A stretch of DNA of 64,000 nucleotides, from assembly GCA_020056225.1 (NCBI GenBank), contig JAGVIE010000025.1:102995-166994 (forward strand). Reading direction: 5' to 3'. Below the pieces are notes generated by a model that saw nothing but the letters and a program-made list of their open reading frames with translations, made no database searches and was not told where the DNA came from. The stretch is from Bacteroidota bacterium (GTDB taxonomy: Bacteria; Bacteroidota; Ignavibacteria; UBA10030; SZUA-254). This document shows positions 15,295 through 23,644 of the stretch, one piece after another. Position 1 is the first letter of the stretch, and each line of letters begins with the position of its first letter. The position numbers were made by a program, and so were the translations under genes.

Positions 15295-17302
15295 TCTCAA
15301 TCCCTTCCAACACTAACTCCGCAATATCCTTTACTTGTACTTTCTCACTCGCTTCTTTATCCTTCACACCGTCAGTCATCATCGTCATACAGAACGGGCA
15401 GGCAGTACCAATTACATCGGGGTTGAGTGTGAGAGCTTCTTCGGTTCGCTCGTGGTTAACTCGCTTGCCAATTGTTTCTTCCATGAACATCCTTGCACCG
15501 CCGGCGCCGCAGCAGAAACCCTTATCGCCGGAACGCTTCATCTCAACTTTCTGTACTCCCGGAATTGCTTTAATCGCTTGCCTTGGTGCATCATATATCT
15601 CGTTGTAACGACCAAGGTAACAGGAATCGTGATAGGTTATCTTTGTTCTCTTTTCTTTCGAGAGTTTTAATTTACCGGTGTTAATTAAACCCATAATGAA
15701 ATCGGTATGGTGCACAACCTCGTACTTGCCGCCGAACTGCGGATACTCATTCTTCATAATGTTAAAGCAGTGCGGGCATGTTGTAACGATCTTTTTGAAT
15801 TTATATTTAGCAATCGTGGCAACATTATCGTTGATGAGCATCTGGGCAAGATACTCATTGCCAGCGCGTCGTGCCGGATCGCCGTTACATTTTTCTTCAG
15901 TGCCGAGAATTGCAAAATCAATTCCTGCAATCTGCATTAGCTTTGAAAATGCCTTTGTTACTTTCTTATATCGTTCATCATACGAGCCGGCACAGCCAAC
16001 CCAGAACAATACATCTACCTCACGCTTGTTTGCCATGAGCGGAATGTTCAGTCCCTCAGCCCAATCGGCACGAGTTGAATGGCTAAACGCCCAAGGTGTG
16101 AAGTTGCGCTCAAGGTTCTGGAACACAACCTGCATCTCTTTCGGGAAACGCGATTCGTTGAGCACAAGATACCGCCGCATATCTACAATCGAATCAATGT
16201 GCTCAATCTGCACCGGACATTCCTGCACACATGCCATACAGGTTGTACAAGCCCAAAGCTCATCCTCTGTAATATAATTATCTATTAAATGTTTATTTAA
16301 GAGATTATCAGTTGACAATTCGCCATTGGCTATTGGCATTTGGCTATTCAAGATGTATGGCGCTTTCTCTAAAAGGCGGTGACGAATATCCACAATTATT
16401 TTCTTCGGAGAGAGCGGCTTACCGGTGATATTTGCCGGGCAAGAAGCAGTGCATCTTCCACACTCTGTACAAGTGTAGCCATCCAACAATTGCTTCCAAG
16501 TTAAATCCTCAACATCCGACGAACCGAACTTTGTTGCGGTTTCGTCTCCAAGATTTAGACTTCTGATACTTCCGCGATTTTCAAGTTTAGCGAGATAAAC
16601 ATTTGGTATCGATGAGAGAATATGAAGATGCTTTGAGTATGGAAGATAATTCATCAAACCTAGTACAAACAATACATGGAGCCACCAAAATATTTCGTAG
16701 TATGTACTCTGCTGCTCAATTGACAGCCCGCTGAATAAACCGGCAAGCTGTATTGATACAAACCTTCCCATGTAAATTGTACAGTGACATTTGGCAAATT
16801 GAGCGGCATTCTGACCAAACATCGAGACCATGATGAGCAATATCACACCAAGGATGAAAGTTGCATCGAATTGCGCATGACCTGTTACTTCGAGTCGTTT
16901 TGGACGAATGATATATCTTCGGAACAATGCAAAGAGAACCGATCCTATCACTAATAATCCGAATAAATCCTGAAGCGCGGTGAGATAAAGATACACTCCG
17001 CCCAAGAATGAAAAATCGAATCCGGGATATAATCCTTCACCAATCGATTCGAGAATCGCTAACAAGAGAACAACGAAACCCCAGAATATCAGGAAGTGCA
17101 TAATACCTGCAACCGGCTCACGGAGTAATTTCGTCTGACCGAAAGCAACATTCATTACATTTCTCAGCCGTTGCGTCAAATTACCTGATCGGTTTTCCGG
17201 TTTACCAATTTTTAAATATGAAATTAGTTTCCTGACATTAAATCCGAATAATAATAATGATCCAATAAAGATCAATAGGAAAATGATAATTTTAATCGCC
17301 AT
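15290..17302 (-). CDS. membrane Fe-S oxidoreductase (HdrD/DsrMK/NarI-like fusion)
   Basis: A 670-residue protein. Residues 1-230 hold about five membrane helices of the nitrate-reductase-gamma/cytochrome b type. Two 4Fe-4S ferredoxin motifs follow (CTECGRCTASCP near 277 and CTTCMACVQECP near 351). Two cysteine-rich CCG-type domains complete it (HDSCYLGRY near 556, FCCGAGGARM near 593, with CPHCF and CPFCM partners). This layout is that of quinone-linked heterodisulfide-reductase-like oxidoreductases, which pass electrons between the quinone pool and a soluble donor; the partner is unknown. Residues about 318-326 are encoded by a repetitive DNA stretch (16325-16348) that looks inserted in frame. 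The stop codon lies in a REP-like repeat. Confidence 0.9.
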   Translation of the reverse strand: MAIKIIIFLLIFIGSLLLFGFNVRKLISYLKIGKPENRSGNLTQRLRNVMNVAFGQTKLLREPVAGIMHFLIFWGFVVLLLAILESIGEGLYPGFDFSFLGGVYLYLTALQDLFGLLVIGSVLFALFRRYIIRPKRLEVTGHAQFDATFILGVILLIMVSMFGQNAAQFAKCHCTIYMGRFVSIQLAGLFSGLSIEQQSTYYEIFWWLHVLFVLGLMNYLPYSKHLHILSSIPNVYLAKLENRGSIRSLNLGDETATKFGSSDVEDLTWKQLLDGYTCTECGRCTASCPANITGKPLSPKKIIVDIRHRLLEKAPYILNSQMPIANGELSTDNLLNKHLIDNYITEDELWACTTCMACVQECPVQIEHIDSIVDMRRYLVLNESRFPKEMQVVFQNLERNFTPWAFSHSTRADWAEGLNIPLMANKREVDVLFWVGCAGSYDERYKKVTKAFSKLMQIAGIDFAILGTEEKCNGDPARRAGNEYLAQMLINDNVATIAKYKFKKIVTTCPHCFNIMKNEYPQFGGKYEVVHHTDFIMGLINTGKLKLSKEKRTKITYHDSCYLGRYNEIYDAPRQAIKAIPGVQKVEMKRSGDKGFCCGAGGARMFMEETIGKRVNHERTEEALTLNPDVIGTACPFCMTMMTDGVKDKEASEKVQVKDIAELVLEGIEM

Positions 17303-17332
17303 AGAAATTATCGGTATGTTCTGATCATATTT

Positions 17333-18238
17333 TCAGTCTTTAAGTAAAAGATCGCCTTCGAAGACGGTAACTGCTTTACCACCGACCTTAACGAAGACCG
17401 GTTTTTCGCCGTCCACATCTAATTCTACCATTACTCGTCCTCGCCTGCCGATGGCATCACCTTGCTCTCCCTGAAAAATACATTTACCGTCTTGCGCCTT
17501 AAGAAATCCGTTATTATAAAGTATTACTGCAATCGGCGCATGTGAAGATCCTGTGACAGGATCCTCGTTGATGCCGTCGTTGGGTGCGAAGAATCGTGAG
17601 TGCACTTTCGAATCCCTGTCAACGGTCTCTGTAGTGAATACACAGAGACCATGAAGATTCCGAGACTCCAGGAAATATGACATCATTACCAAATTGGGTT
17701 TAATAGTAAAAAGTGTGTGCAGACGTTTGACGGCAACAAAAAGATAGTTATCACGGAGCGGCGGGAAATTACCGTCAAATTCCGATTGGGTTATATTGAG
17801 CAGCCGAACAAGCTCAACTTTTTGTTGATTACTCGATTGGAAATTGGGAAGCTTCATACCGAGCATCACCGTGATCGAATTGTTTTCTTTAGTAACATCG
17901 AGCAGCAGAATACCTGAATTAGTCTCAAGTTTAAAATGATATTCACCGTCCTTCTCCATTCCCATTCTGCCTTCTTCTGCAAGGACGTGAAAGCTGGCAA
18001 CTGTAGCATGACCACAAAGCGGTACTTCAGTAGTCGGTGTGAACCAGCGAATCCTGACATCCGCATCGAGTTTGGACGGCGGTAATATAAATGCTGTCTC
18101 TGAAAGATTTAGCTCGCGGGCAATATCAGCCATCTGAGTCTCGGACAAATTCTTCGCATCCAAAACTACTCCTGCCGGATTTCCGCTGAATGGTGTTTCA
18201 GTAAACGCATCTACATGTTTTATTTTGATTTTATTCAT
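17333..18238 (-). CDS. PhzF-family isomerase
   Basis: A 301-residue protein with the family start KIKHVDAFTETPFSGNPAGV. It carries NLSETAFI (the Glu matches the catalytic Glu of PhzF) and the second-half signature GINEDPVTGSSHAPIAVIL. PhzF proteins are diaminopimelate-epimerase-fold enzymes. One member isomerises a phenazine precursor, but most homologues, including this type, have unknown substrates. Its start overlaps the stop of the DUF4905 gene (ATGA), indicating translational coupling. No phenazine genes are nearby. Confidence 0.93.
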   Translation of the reverse strand: MNKIKIKHVDAFTETPFSGNPAGVVLDAKNLSETQMADIARELNLSETAFILPPSKLDADVRIRWFTPTTEVPLCGHATVASFHVLAEEGRMGMEKDGEYHFKLETNSGILLLDVTKENNSITVMLGMKLPNFQSSNQQKVELVRLLNITQSEFDGNFPPLRDNYLFVAVKRLHTLFTIKPNLVMMSYFLESRNLHGLCVFTTETVDRDSKVHSRFFAPNDGINEDPVTGSSHAPIAVILYNNGFLKAQDGKCIFQGEQGDAIGRRGRVMVELDVDGEKPVFVKVGGKAVTVFEGDLLLKD

Positions 18239-19101
18239 TTTCTATTTGAAGGTAAATGCAACGCAGTTATTTTTTTTCGTTCTTGTATATAATAAAGGTA
18301 ATCGCCTATTGAAAAATATGTTTCAGGATACAGCGCTTTTGTATTCGAGTTCATGCATTCTCGGTATATTACATTCTTCTTCCTCCGCTCAAGCACAACA
18401 ATATCTTGTCGATACCCGGAAGGCTGCTGTACAACATCGAGCGGTTCATAATAAGTAAATATATAATAATCCGGTGTCTCTATATACTCGATCATCTCGA
18501 TATTCTTTTTGCTACTCATTGTCTGACGAGCGATATTATCAAATTCGGAACTCATCTGAGATTGGTTACTAAATGATTTAGGAAATATTCTACGATCAAC
18601 ATCTTCCTCCGATGCCCTTCGTGCGATACTGTTAATTTCATCGGGATCTATTTTTCTTATGTATCCGCCATCGGATGGATTCATTTCAGAATACAATTTA
18701 TTCTCATAAGTATCTTTTGACGTATATATTGAACCTTTATATGAAAACAAAAATGTGATATCTTCATTCATCCATAATTGTTTTCCGGTTTTTATATCGA
18801 ATGCATAAATTTTCTTATGATCCGGCATATCGGGTGTTGCATAACCATGGATTAAAAGGATATTCTTATGAATATTTTCAATCCCAACCCACCATTTCTC
18901 GTTCAAGGAGACATCTTTCCACAACACCTTTCCACTTTGCTGCTCAACGCAGAAGAAAGTAACAGATTTAGAATCCACATTCCGATCTTCACCTACCAAA
19001 AACCCATCTTCGCAATTCATCAACCGCCAGAGAATTCCTTCTGTCGAATATTCCCACGCGGTCTTAAGGTTGAGATGAAAAAGCTTATTGATTAGACCCA
19101 T
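18235..19101 (-). CDS. DUF4905-like protein
   Basis: A 288-residue soluble protein. The N-terminal half has ILWRLMNCEDGFLVGEDRNV, a KSVTFFCVEQQSGKVLWKDV segment, the WWVGIENI motif and FDIKTGKQLWMNEDI, which resemble PQQ/quinoprotein-like beta-propeller repeats. This combination is what I know as DUF4905, a family of Bacteroidota/Chlorobiota with no assigned function. The C-terminal half repeats similar strand patterns (YCLYYIQERKK-like ending YLYYIQERKKITALHLPSNR). It overlaps the phzF-like gene by 4 bases. No signal peptide is visible. Confidence 0.8.
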   Translation of the reverse strand: MGLINKLFHLNLKTAWEYSTEGILWRLMNCEDGFLVGEDRNVDSKSVTFFCVEQQSGKVLWKDVSLNEKWWVGIENIHKNILLIHGYATPDMPDHKKIYAFDIKTGKQLWMNEDITFLFSYKGSIYTSKDTYENKLYSEMNPSDGGYIRKIDPDEINSIARRASEEDVDRRIFPKSFSNQSQMSSEFDNIARQTMSSKKNIEMIEYIETPDYYIFTYYEPLDVVQQPSGYRQDIVVLERRKKNVIYRECMNSNTKALYPETYFSIGDYLYYIQERKKITALHLPSNRK

Positions 19102-19197
19102 GTTAGATCGTTAAAATTTTGGCATAAGATAATAATATCGCACCAGATTATCAAGAAAAATCATTTGAGAGTGAAATATTACGAAGAATTGAATTGG

Positions 19198-19794
19198 CTA
19201 TAGGCTAAAGTACTCTAAAATAAGGGTTTTTATTTTTTGGAAAGCTTGTGCACGATGACTGATTCTGTTTTTAATCTCTGATGGAAGTTCCGCGAATGTT
19301 TGATCGTATCCTTTCGGGATGAACAGTGGATCATAACCAAAACCTCCGGAACCGCGAAGGTCACTGATAATCCGACCCTGACAAATGCCTTCTACTGTTG
19401 TCTCGATATTCGGTGCGATGAAAGAAGCGACACATCGAAATTGTGCTTTCCGTTGTTCGTATGGAATTCCATATAACTCCTTCAAAAGCTTCCGGTTATT
19501 ATCCTCATAACTAACTTTCTCACCGGCATAGCGAGCAGAAATCACGCCCGGTGCCATCCCGAGATGAAATACCTCAAGTCCGGTATCATCAGCCAGTGTT
19601 GGAAGTTGAGTTAACTGGAAAATCTCGCGTGACTTCTTTACAGCATTCTGTTCAAGAGTTTTGCCATCTTCAATAACTTCCGGCAGTTCAGGGTAATCGA
19701 ATAAACTGAGGAACTCAATTGGGAGACTGCCAAGAATCGCCTGAATCTCTTTTAACTTTCCTCTATTGTGCGTAGCGAGAATTATTTTCGGCAT
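19198..19794 (-). CDS. rdgB: XTP/dITP pyrophosphatase (HAM1/RdgB)
   Basis: A 198-residue housekeeping enzyme that hydrolyses non-canonical purine nucleoside triphosphates to keep them out of DNA. The family motifs are all present: ILATHNRGKLKEI at the start, LADDTGLEV (metal-binding acidic residues), APGVISARYAG, GSGGFGYDPLF, and FAELPSEIKNRISHRAQAF near the end. Length is normal. It follows radA by 37 bp on the same strand. Confidence 0.96.
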   Translation of the reverse strand: MPKIILATHNRGKLKEIQAILGSLPIEFLSLFDYPELPEVIEDGKTLEQNAVKKSREIFQLTQLPTLADDTGLEVFHLGMAPGVISARYAGEKVSYEDNNRKLLKELYGIPYEQRKAQFRCVASFIAPNIETTVEGICQGRIISDLRGSGGFGYDPLFIPKGYDQTFAELPSEIKNRISHRAQAFQKIKTLILEYFSL

Positions 19795-19831
19795 AATCTG
19801 TTTGGCATGTTAGAAATAAAAGCAAATGAAA

Positions 19832-21187
19832 TCAACCGAGAAGAATTTTTATCGCATCCTCTATTCGCTCAACTCCAACAAGCTCAATGCCGTTGGAGTG
19901 CTGTAATCCTTTAAGATTGTTTTTCGGAAGTATTATTTTTTGAAAGCCGAGCTTCGCAGCTTCCTGTACCCTTTTATCGATTTGACTGACTGTACGAACT
20001 TCTCCGCCCAATCCAATTTCACCTACAGCTACAATTTGTGAATCAATTGACTTGTCTCTAAGACTGGAAATTATGGATGCGGCTATTCCCAAATCAACCG
20101 CAGGTTCATCAACCCGAACGCCTCCGGCAATATTCACAAATACATCATACTGACCGAGCAAAATACCAAGGCGTTTCTCCAGTACTGCGGTGAGTAAACC
20201 AAGCCTGCGATAATCGAAACCGGTCGTATTCCTTTGAGGAACTCCGTAACTCGTCGGTGTAACGAGCGCTTGTACTTCAATAAGAATAGGCCTGCTTCCT
20301 TCAATACTTGCAACAACCGTTGAGCCTGAAGTGCCGAAGGATCTTTCCGAAAGAAATACTTCGGACGGATTATTCACTTCCTGCAAGCCGGTATCACGCA
20401 TTTCGAATACGCCGATTTCGTTTGTAGAGCCGAAGCGATTCTTAATTGCTCGAAGAATTCGATATGCATAATGCCGATCACCTTCAAACTGAAGCACAGT
20501 ATCAACCATATGCTCAATAACTTTTGGACCTGCGATAACTCCCTCTTTGGTAACGTGACCGATTAGAAACACCGGAATGGATTTCTCTTTAGCAATACGC
20601 GTAAATAACGCCGTCGATTCACGAACCTGCCCGACACTGCCTGCTGAACTTTCAAACTGCGGCCGGAACATTGTCTGAATCGAATCCACAATGATAACAT
20701 CGGGTGGGGATCGCTCAATCACTTCAGAGATGATATCGATATTGGTTTCGGCAAGAACCAAGAAGGAATCGTTCGTATTAAAATCTAACCGCTCTGCGCG
20801 CATTTTGATCTGCTTTGCCGATTCTTCGCCTGAGATGTATAGAATAATACTTTTTTTCAATTGCGAAGCTAACTGCATCATTAATGTCGATTTGCCGACT
20901 CCGGGATCACCTCCAAGGAGGATAACTGATCCGAGCACGATGCCGCCGCCCAGCACTCGGTCAAATTCACTTATCGATGATTGAAGACGTTGATCTTCAA
21001 CGATATCGACTTCACTCAATGGGAGCGCCTTGATGTTCGAGCCTTTTACTGCCTTTCGTGCTGAGACTTTTTGGGCAACTTCCTCGACGAACGAATTCCA
21101 TTCACTGCAATTAGGGCACTTGCCTGTCCAACGCGGCGATTCATATCCGCAAGATTGGCAAACATATTTTGATTGAAGTTTAGCCAT
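19832..21187 (-). CDS. radA: DNA repair protein RadA
   Basis: A 451-residue RecA-like branch-migration helicase. The N-terminal zinc finger has Cys 10, 13, 24 and 27 (CQSCGY, CPNCSEW). The RecA-type core has Walker A GGDPGVGKST, and the RadA-specific motif KNRFGSTNEIGVF follows. The C-terminal Lon-protease-like domain has VDLGIAASIISSL and LGGEVRTVSQIDKRV. Length and order are standard. Its start codon directly abuts the stop of nadK (ATG at 21187, nadK ends 21188), suggesting coupled translation. Confidence 0.97.
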   Translation of the reverse strand: MAKLQSKYVCQSCGYESPRWTGKCPNCSEWNSFVEEVAQKVSARKAVKGSNIKALPLSEVDIVEDQRLQSSISEFDRVLGGGIVLGSVILLGGDPGVGKSTLMMQLASQLKKSIILYISGEESAKQIKMRAERLDFNTNDSFLVLAETNIDIISEVIERSPPDVIIVDSIQTMFRPQFESSAGSVGQVRESTALFTRIAKEKSIPVFLIGHVTKEGVIAGPKVIEHMVDTVLQFEGDRHYAYRILRAIKNRFGSTNEIGVFEMRDTGLQEVNNPSEVFLSERSFGTSGSTVVASIEGSRPILIEVQALVTPTSYGVPQRNTTGFDYRRLGLLTAVLEKRLGILLGQYDVFVNIAGGVRVDEPAVDLGIAASIISSLRDKSIDSQIVAVGEIGLGGEVRTVSQIDKRVQEAAKLGFQKIILPKNNLKGLQHSNGIELVGVERIEDAIKILLG

Positions 21188-22075
21188 TCACTGCTTCTCT
21201 TTCCTTACATCTTTTACCCACATTAGTTTCGTTCTTAGAAGGTCAAAGTATGTGCGACCTTTACGTTTTACCAGCTTCACTTTGAAAGGAGCCATTTGGA
21301 TTGAAAACTCAGCAGGTGTATCGTAAAACTTTTCTTCCTGCCCATCGATCGTGATGTGAACCGGCGGATGACTTGCTGGAATCTTCACACGGATGATGCA
21401 TCGATGCGGCACAATAACAGGCCTCGCGGATAGTGTATGCGGTGATATCGGATTAATCGTTAATACATCGCTACCGGGAACAACAATTGGTCCGCCAGTT
21501 GCGAGTGAATAAGCTGTTGAACCGGTCGGCGTGCTTAGTATGATTCCGTCTGCAACATATGTTGCAAGGTAATCTCCATCTACATAAGTCTCGATATCTA
21601 TAACACGAGAAGACGATCCGCGATCTATGACAATATCATTTAATGCGAAATATTTATTTGTATCGCTGTGTGCTGTCGCCATAATTGTCAATCGTTCTTC
21701 GATTAGATAATTACCGGAGGTAATATCGTCTATACAATCATTTATCTCATCAATTGAAATCTCAGCAAGGAAGCCCAATTTCCCTAGGTTCACCCCAAGA
21801 ATAGGTATTCCATGCGGACTGACAATGCGGGCGGCAGTAAGCATAGTTCCATCGCCACCTAACGAGATCAACATATCGCATTGTTTGATAATCTCTGTCT
21901 CACTCACCATAAATATTTTATCAACGGTCAGACCTGCACCCGATTCGTTGAACCACTGACCTAACTCCTGGTGAATAACAAACGGAATTTTCTTCAACGT
22001 AAGATAGCCGATAAGATTTTCGGTTACTTCCCTTATCGCCGGCTTGCGAATATTTCCAACTATTCCGAATCGCAT
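21188..22075 (-). CDS. nadK: NAD kinase
   Basis: This 295-residue enzyme phosphorylates NAD to NADP. The start is placed at ATG 22075; a TTG nine bases upstream is in frame but overlaps the DUF1844 stop. The nucleotide-binding motif GGDGT is at residues 73-77. Also visible are GVNLGKLGFLAEI, the NDIVIDRG segment, and the conserved DGIILSTPTGSTAYSLATGGP. It lies between the DUF1844 gene (5-bp gap) and radA (0-bp gap) in a compact leftward operon. Confidence 0.97.
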   Translation of the reverse strand: MRFGIVGNIRKPAIREVTENLIGYLTLKKIPFVIHQELGQWFNESGAGLTVDKIFMVSETEIIKQCDMLISLGGDGTMLTAARIVSPHGIPILGVNLGKLGFLAEISIDEINDCIDDITSGNYLIEERLTIMATAHSDTNKYFALNDIVIDRGSSSRVIDIETYVDGDYLATYVADGIILSTPTGSTAYSLATGGPIVVPGSDVLTINPISPHTLSARPVIVPHRCIIRVKIPASHPPVHITIDGQEEKFYDTPAEFSIQMAPFKVKLVKRKGRTYFDLLRTKLMWVKDVRKEKQ

Positions 22076-22080
22076 GACGT

Positions 22081-22398
22081 TCAAGCTGATGATGGTTGTT
22101 GTTCGGGGGATGACTGTTGTGAAGCGGGTTTCTGCGCTTTACTAACTTCATCGACATAATTGAGCCGTAGTTCTTGAAGAACTGTTGTAAACAGTCTTTC
22201 TTCATCGGGTGTAAGGTTGTTCTTCATTTTAGAATGAAGCATTTCCAGCAGATCAATCGATATTTGTGCCTGCGGAAGATCCTGCTCAACCTTATCCGTC
22301 ATTGTATTTTTGAGTTTGCCCATATGCTGAAGTGCTGCAGTCTGGAACATTAATATAAGCTGTATAAGAAGTAATTCGTCTTTTTTGATTTGATCCAT
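22081..22398 (-). CDS. DUF1844 protein
   Basis: A 105-residue protein starting at ATG 22398, chosen because GGAAAGAAT immediately precedes it; the upstream frame to 22449 lacks a ribosome site. The sequence FQTAALQHMGK, then DLPQAQISIDLLEMLHSKMKNNLTPDEERLF matches the DUF1844 family, short helical proteins of unknown function found in many phyla. It ends in a Gln/Ser/Pro-rich tail. The gene lies 5 bp before nadK. Confidence 0.85.
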   Translation of the reverse strand: MDQIKKDELLLIQLILMFQTAALQHMGKLKNTMTDKVEQDLPQAQISIDLLEMLHSKMKNNLTPDEERLFTTVLQELRLNYVDEVSKAQKPASQQSSPEQQPSSA

Positions 22399-22515
22399 AT
22401 TCTTTCCAAATGGTTGAGAAAAAGTAGGAAAATTATACCTGAAAAACAAACAATCGAAGTTATCTTCCCGAAGGTTTATATTGATCGAGATTAGAAATCT
22501 TCAAGAAGGTATTTG

Positions 22516-23286
22516 TTATAACTTATTTACGGTTTCTAGTTCCCGCAATTTTGCATACTTTACAAACACATACGAAGCAGATAGCATTGCAAGTACTAGT
22601 CCGTGCATGCCGTCTAAAAAACCGCGGCGGATGATGTACATCTTAAAAAACAAAAACGGAGGACGTACGATAATATCGTACAACGAAAACCTTTTACCTG
22701 CCTGTTTCATGTCAGCCGCCGCAAGTGTTGTGTACATATTGAACTTCTCCAGATAATGATACAGCGTATCATCCGTATAATGAAGTAAGTCATGTTTTAA
22801 TCTGCCGATTGTTCCATTTATATCTACTTTCTCGTGCACGCGTGAATCATTGAATCTTACCTTCACCCGCTTAAACAGCCGTACTACATAACCTGGATAC
22901 CAGCCACAATGCTTGATCCATTTCCCTAAAAAGTATGCTCTGCGAGCAACCTCGAATCCAGTATAATCGTATGCGTTATTATGAACGATTGATTTGATTT
23001 CAGAGGCAAGCTCGGGAGTAACTCTCTCATCAGCATCCAGCCAGAGTATCCAGTCGAATGTTGCATTATCGAGAGCAAAGTTTTTCGCACCTGCATATCC
23101 CATCCATTCTTTAATAAATATTTTCTTTGTAAATGTCTTTGCAAGTTCTACTGTGCGGTCGGTGCTTTGCGAATCTACAACAATAATTTCTCTCGCCCAG
23201 GCAACCGATTGTAAACATACCTCAATGTTCTTTTCTTCGTTGTGTGTAATAACAATAACTGAAAGGTTATAGTCGTCCGTACTCAT
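22516..23286 (-). CDS. GT2-family glycosyltransferase (WaaE/KdtX-like)
   Basis: A 256-residue enzyme with a GT-A catalytic domain: SVIVITHNEEKNIEVCLQSV, IVVDSQSTDRT, and the metal-binding WLDADERV. The C-terminal region (residues about 160-256) has an amphipathic helix and a hydrophobic segment (FFKMYIIRRGFLDGMHGLVL) as in WaaE-type lipopolysaccharide glycosyltransferases that act at the inner membrane. It most likely adds a sugar to a lipid-linked or lipopolysaccharide core acceptor. The gene just upstream encodes a protein that aligns only with this C-terminal region. Confidence 0.9.
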   Translation of the reverse strand: MSTDDYNLSVIVITHNEEKNIEVCLQSVAWAREIIVVDSQSTDRTVELAKTFTKKIFIKEWMGYAGAKNFALDNATFDWILWLDADERVTPELASEIKSIVHNNAYDYTGFEVARRAYFLGKWIKHCGWYPGYVVRLFKRVKVRFNDSRVHEKVDINGTIGRLKHDLLHYTDDTLYHYLEKFNMYTTLAAADMKQAGKRFSLYDIIVRPPFLFFKMYIIRRGFLDGMHGLVLAMLSASYVFVKYAKLRELETVNKL

Positions 23287-23287
23287 T

Positions 23288-23644
23288 TCAGAAATCGTAC
23301 TTTTGTTTAAGTGCGTCTACTTCTTTTTGATTGATATGCGGCAGGAGTTCCTTCCCTTCCTTCTGCCTCATATTTACTTCCCATATTTTTGCTTCGAAGA
23401 CTAACGTATGAATTGCTGCCAAACGAGCGGCAATAAATCCATCAGCCCCACGAAATATTTTTCCTTCGAATAAATACACAGAGAAGAAAGTACGAATTAC
23501 TGAAAATAAAATCATTCCCCCACCAACAGTTGAGGAAGAATTTAATTTTACAGCATCACCGACTTTAATCGATGTTGCATAGTTAAGTTCAGAAACATAT
23601 TCGCCAATTGTTTCGTCATGTTTTGTTATTGGGACTGAATCCAT
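23288..23644 (-). CDS. stand-alone paralogue of the GT2 C-terminal membrane-associated region
   Basis: A 118-residue protein with no GT-A domain. Its residues 9-92 align end to end with the C-terminal region of the next gene: DETIGEYVSELNYATS with DDTLYHYLEKFNMYTT, FFSVYLFEGKIFRGADGFIA with FFKMYIIRRGFLDGMHGLVL, and VFEAKIWE with VFVKYAKLRE. It begins directly at the leuS stop and ends 1 bp before the glycosyltransferase start, so it is well placed for coupled expression. It may be a degenerate glycosyltransferase or a separate partner subunit. The alignment is by eye. Confidence 0.7.
   Translation of the reverse strand: MDSVPITKHDETIGEYVSELNYATSIKVGDAVKLNSSSTVGGGMILFSVIRTFFSVYLFEGKIFRGADGFIAARLAAIHTLVFEAKIWEVNMRQKEGKELLPHINQKEVDALKQKYDF

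Noticed and set aside
17333-18238. Part of a phenazine biosynthesis cluster
   Set aside because: PhzF-like proteins are widespread and no other phz genes are nearby.
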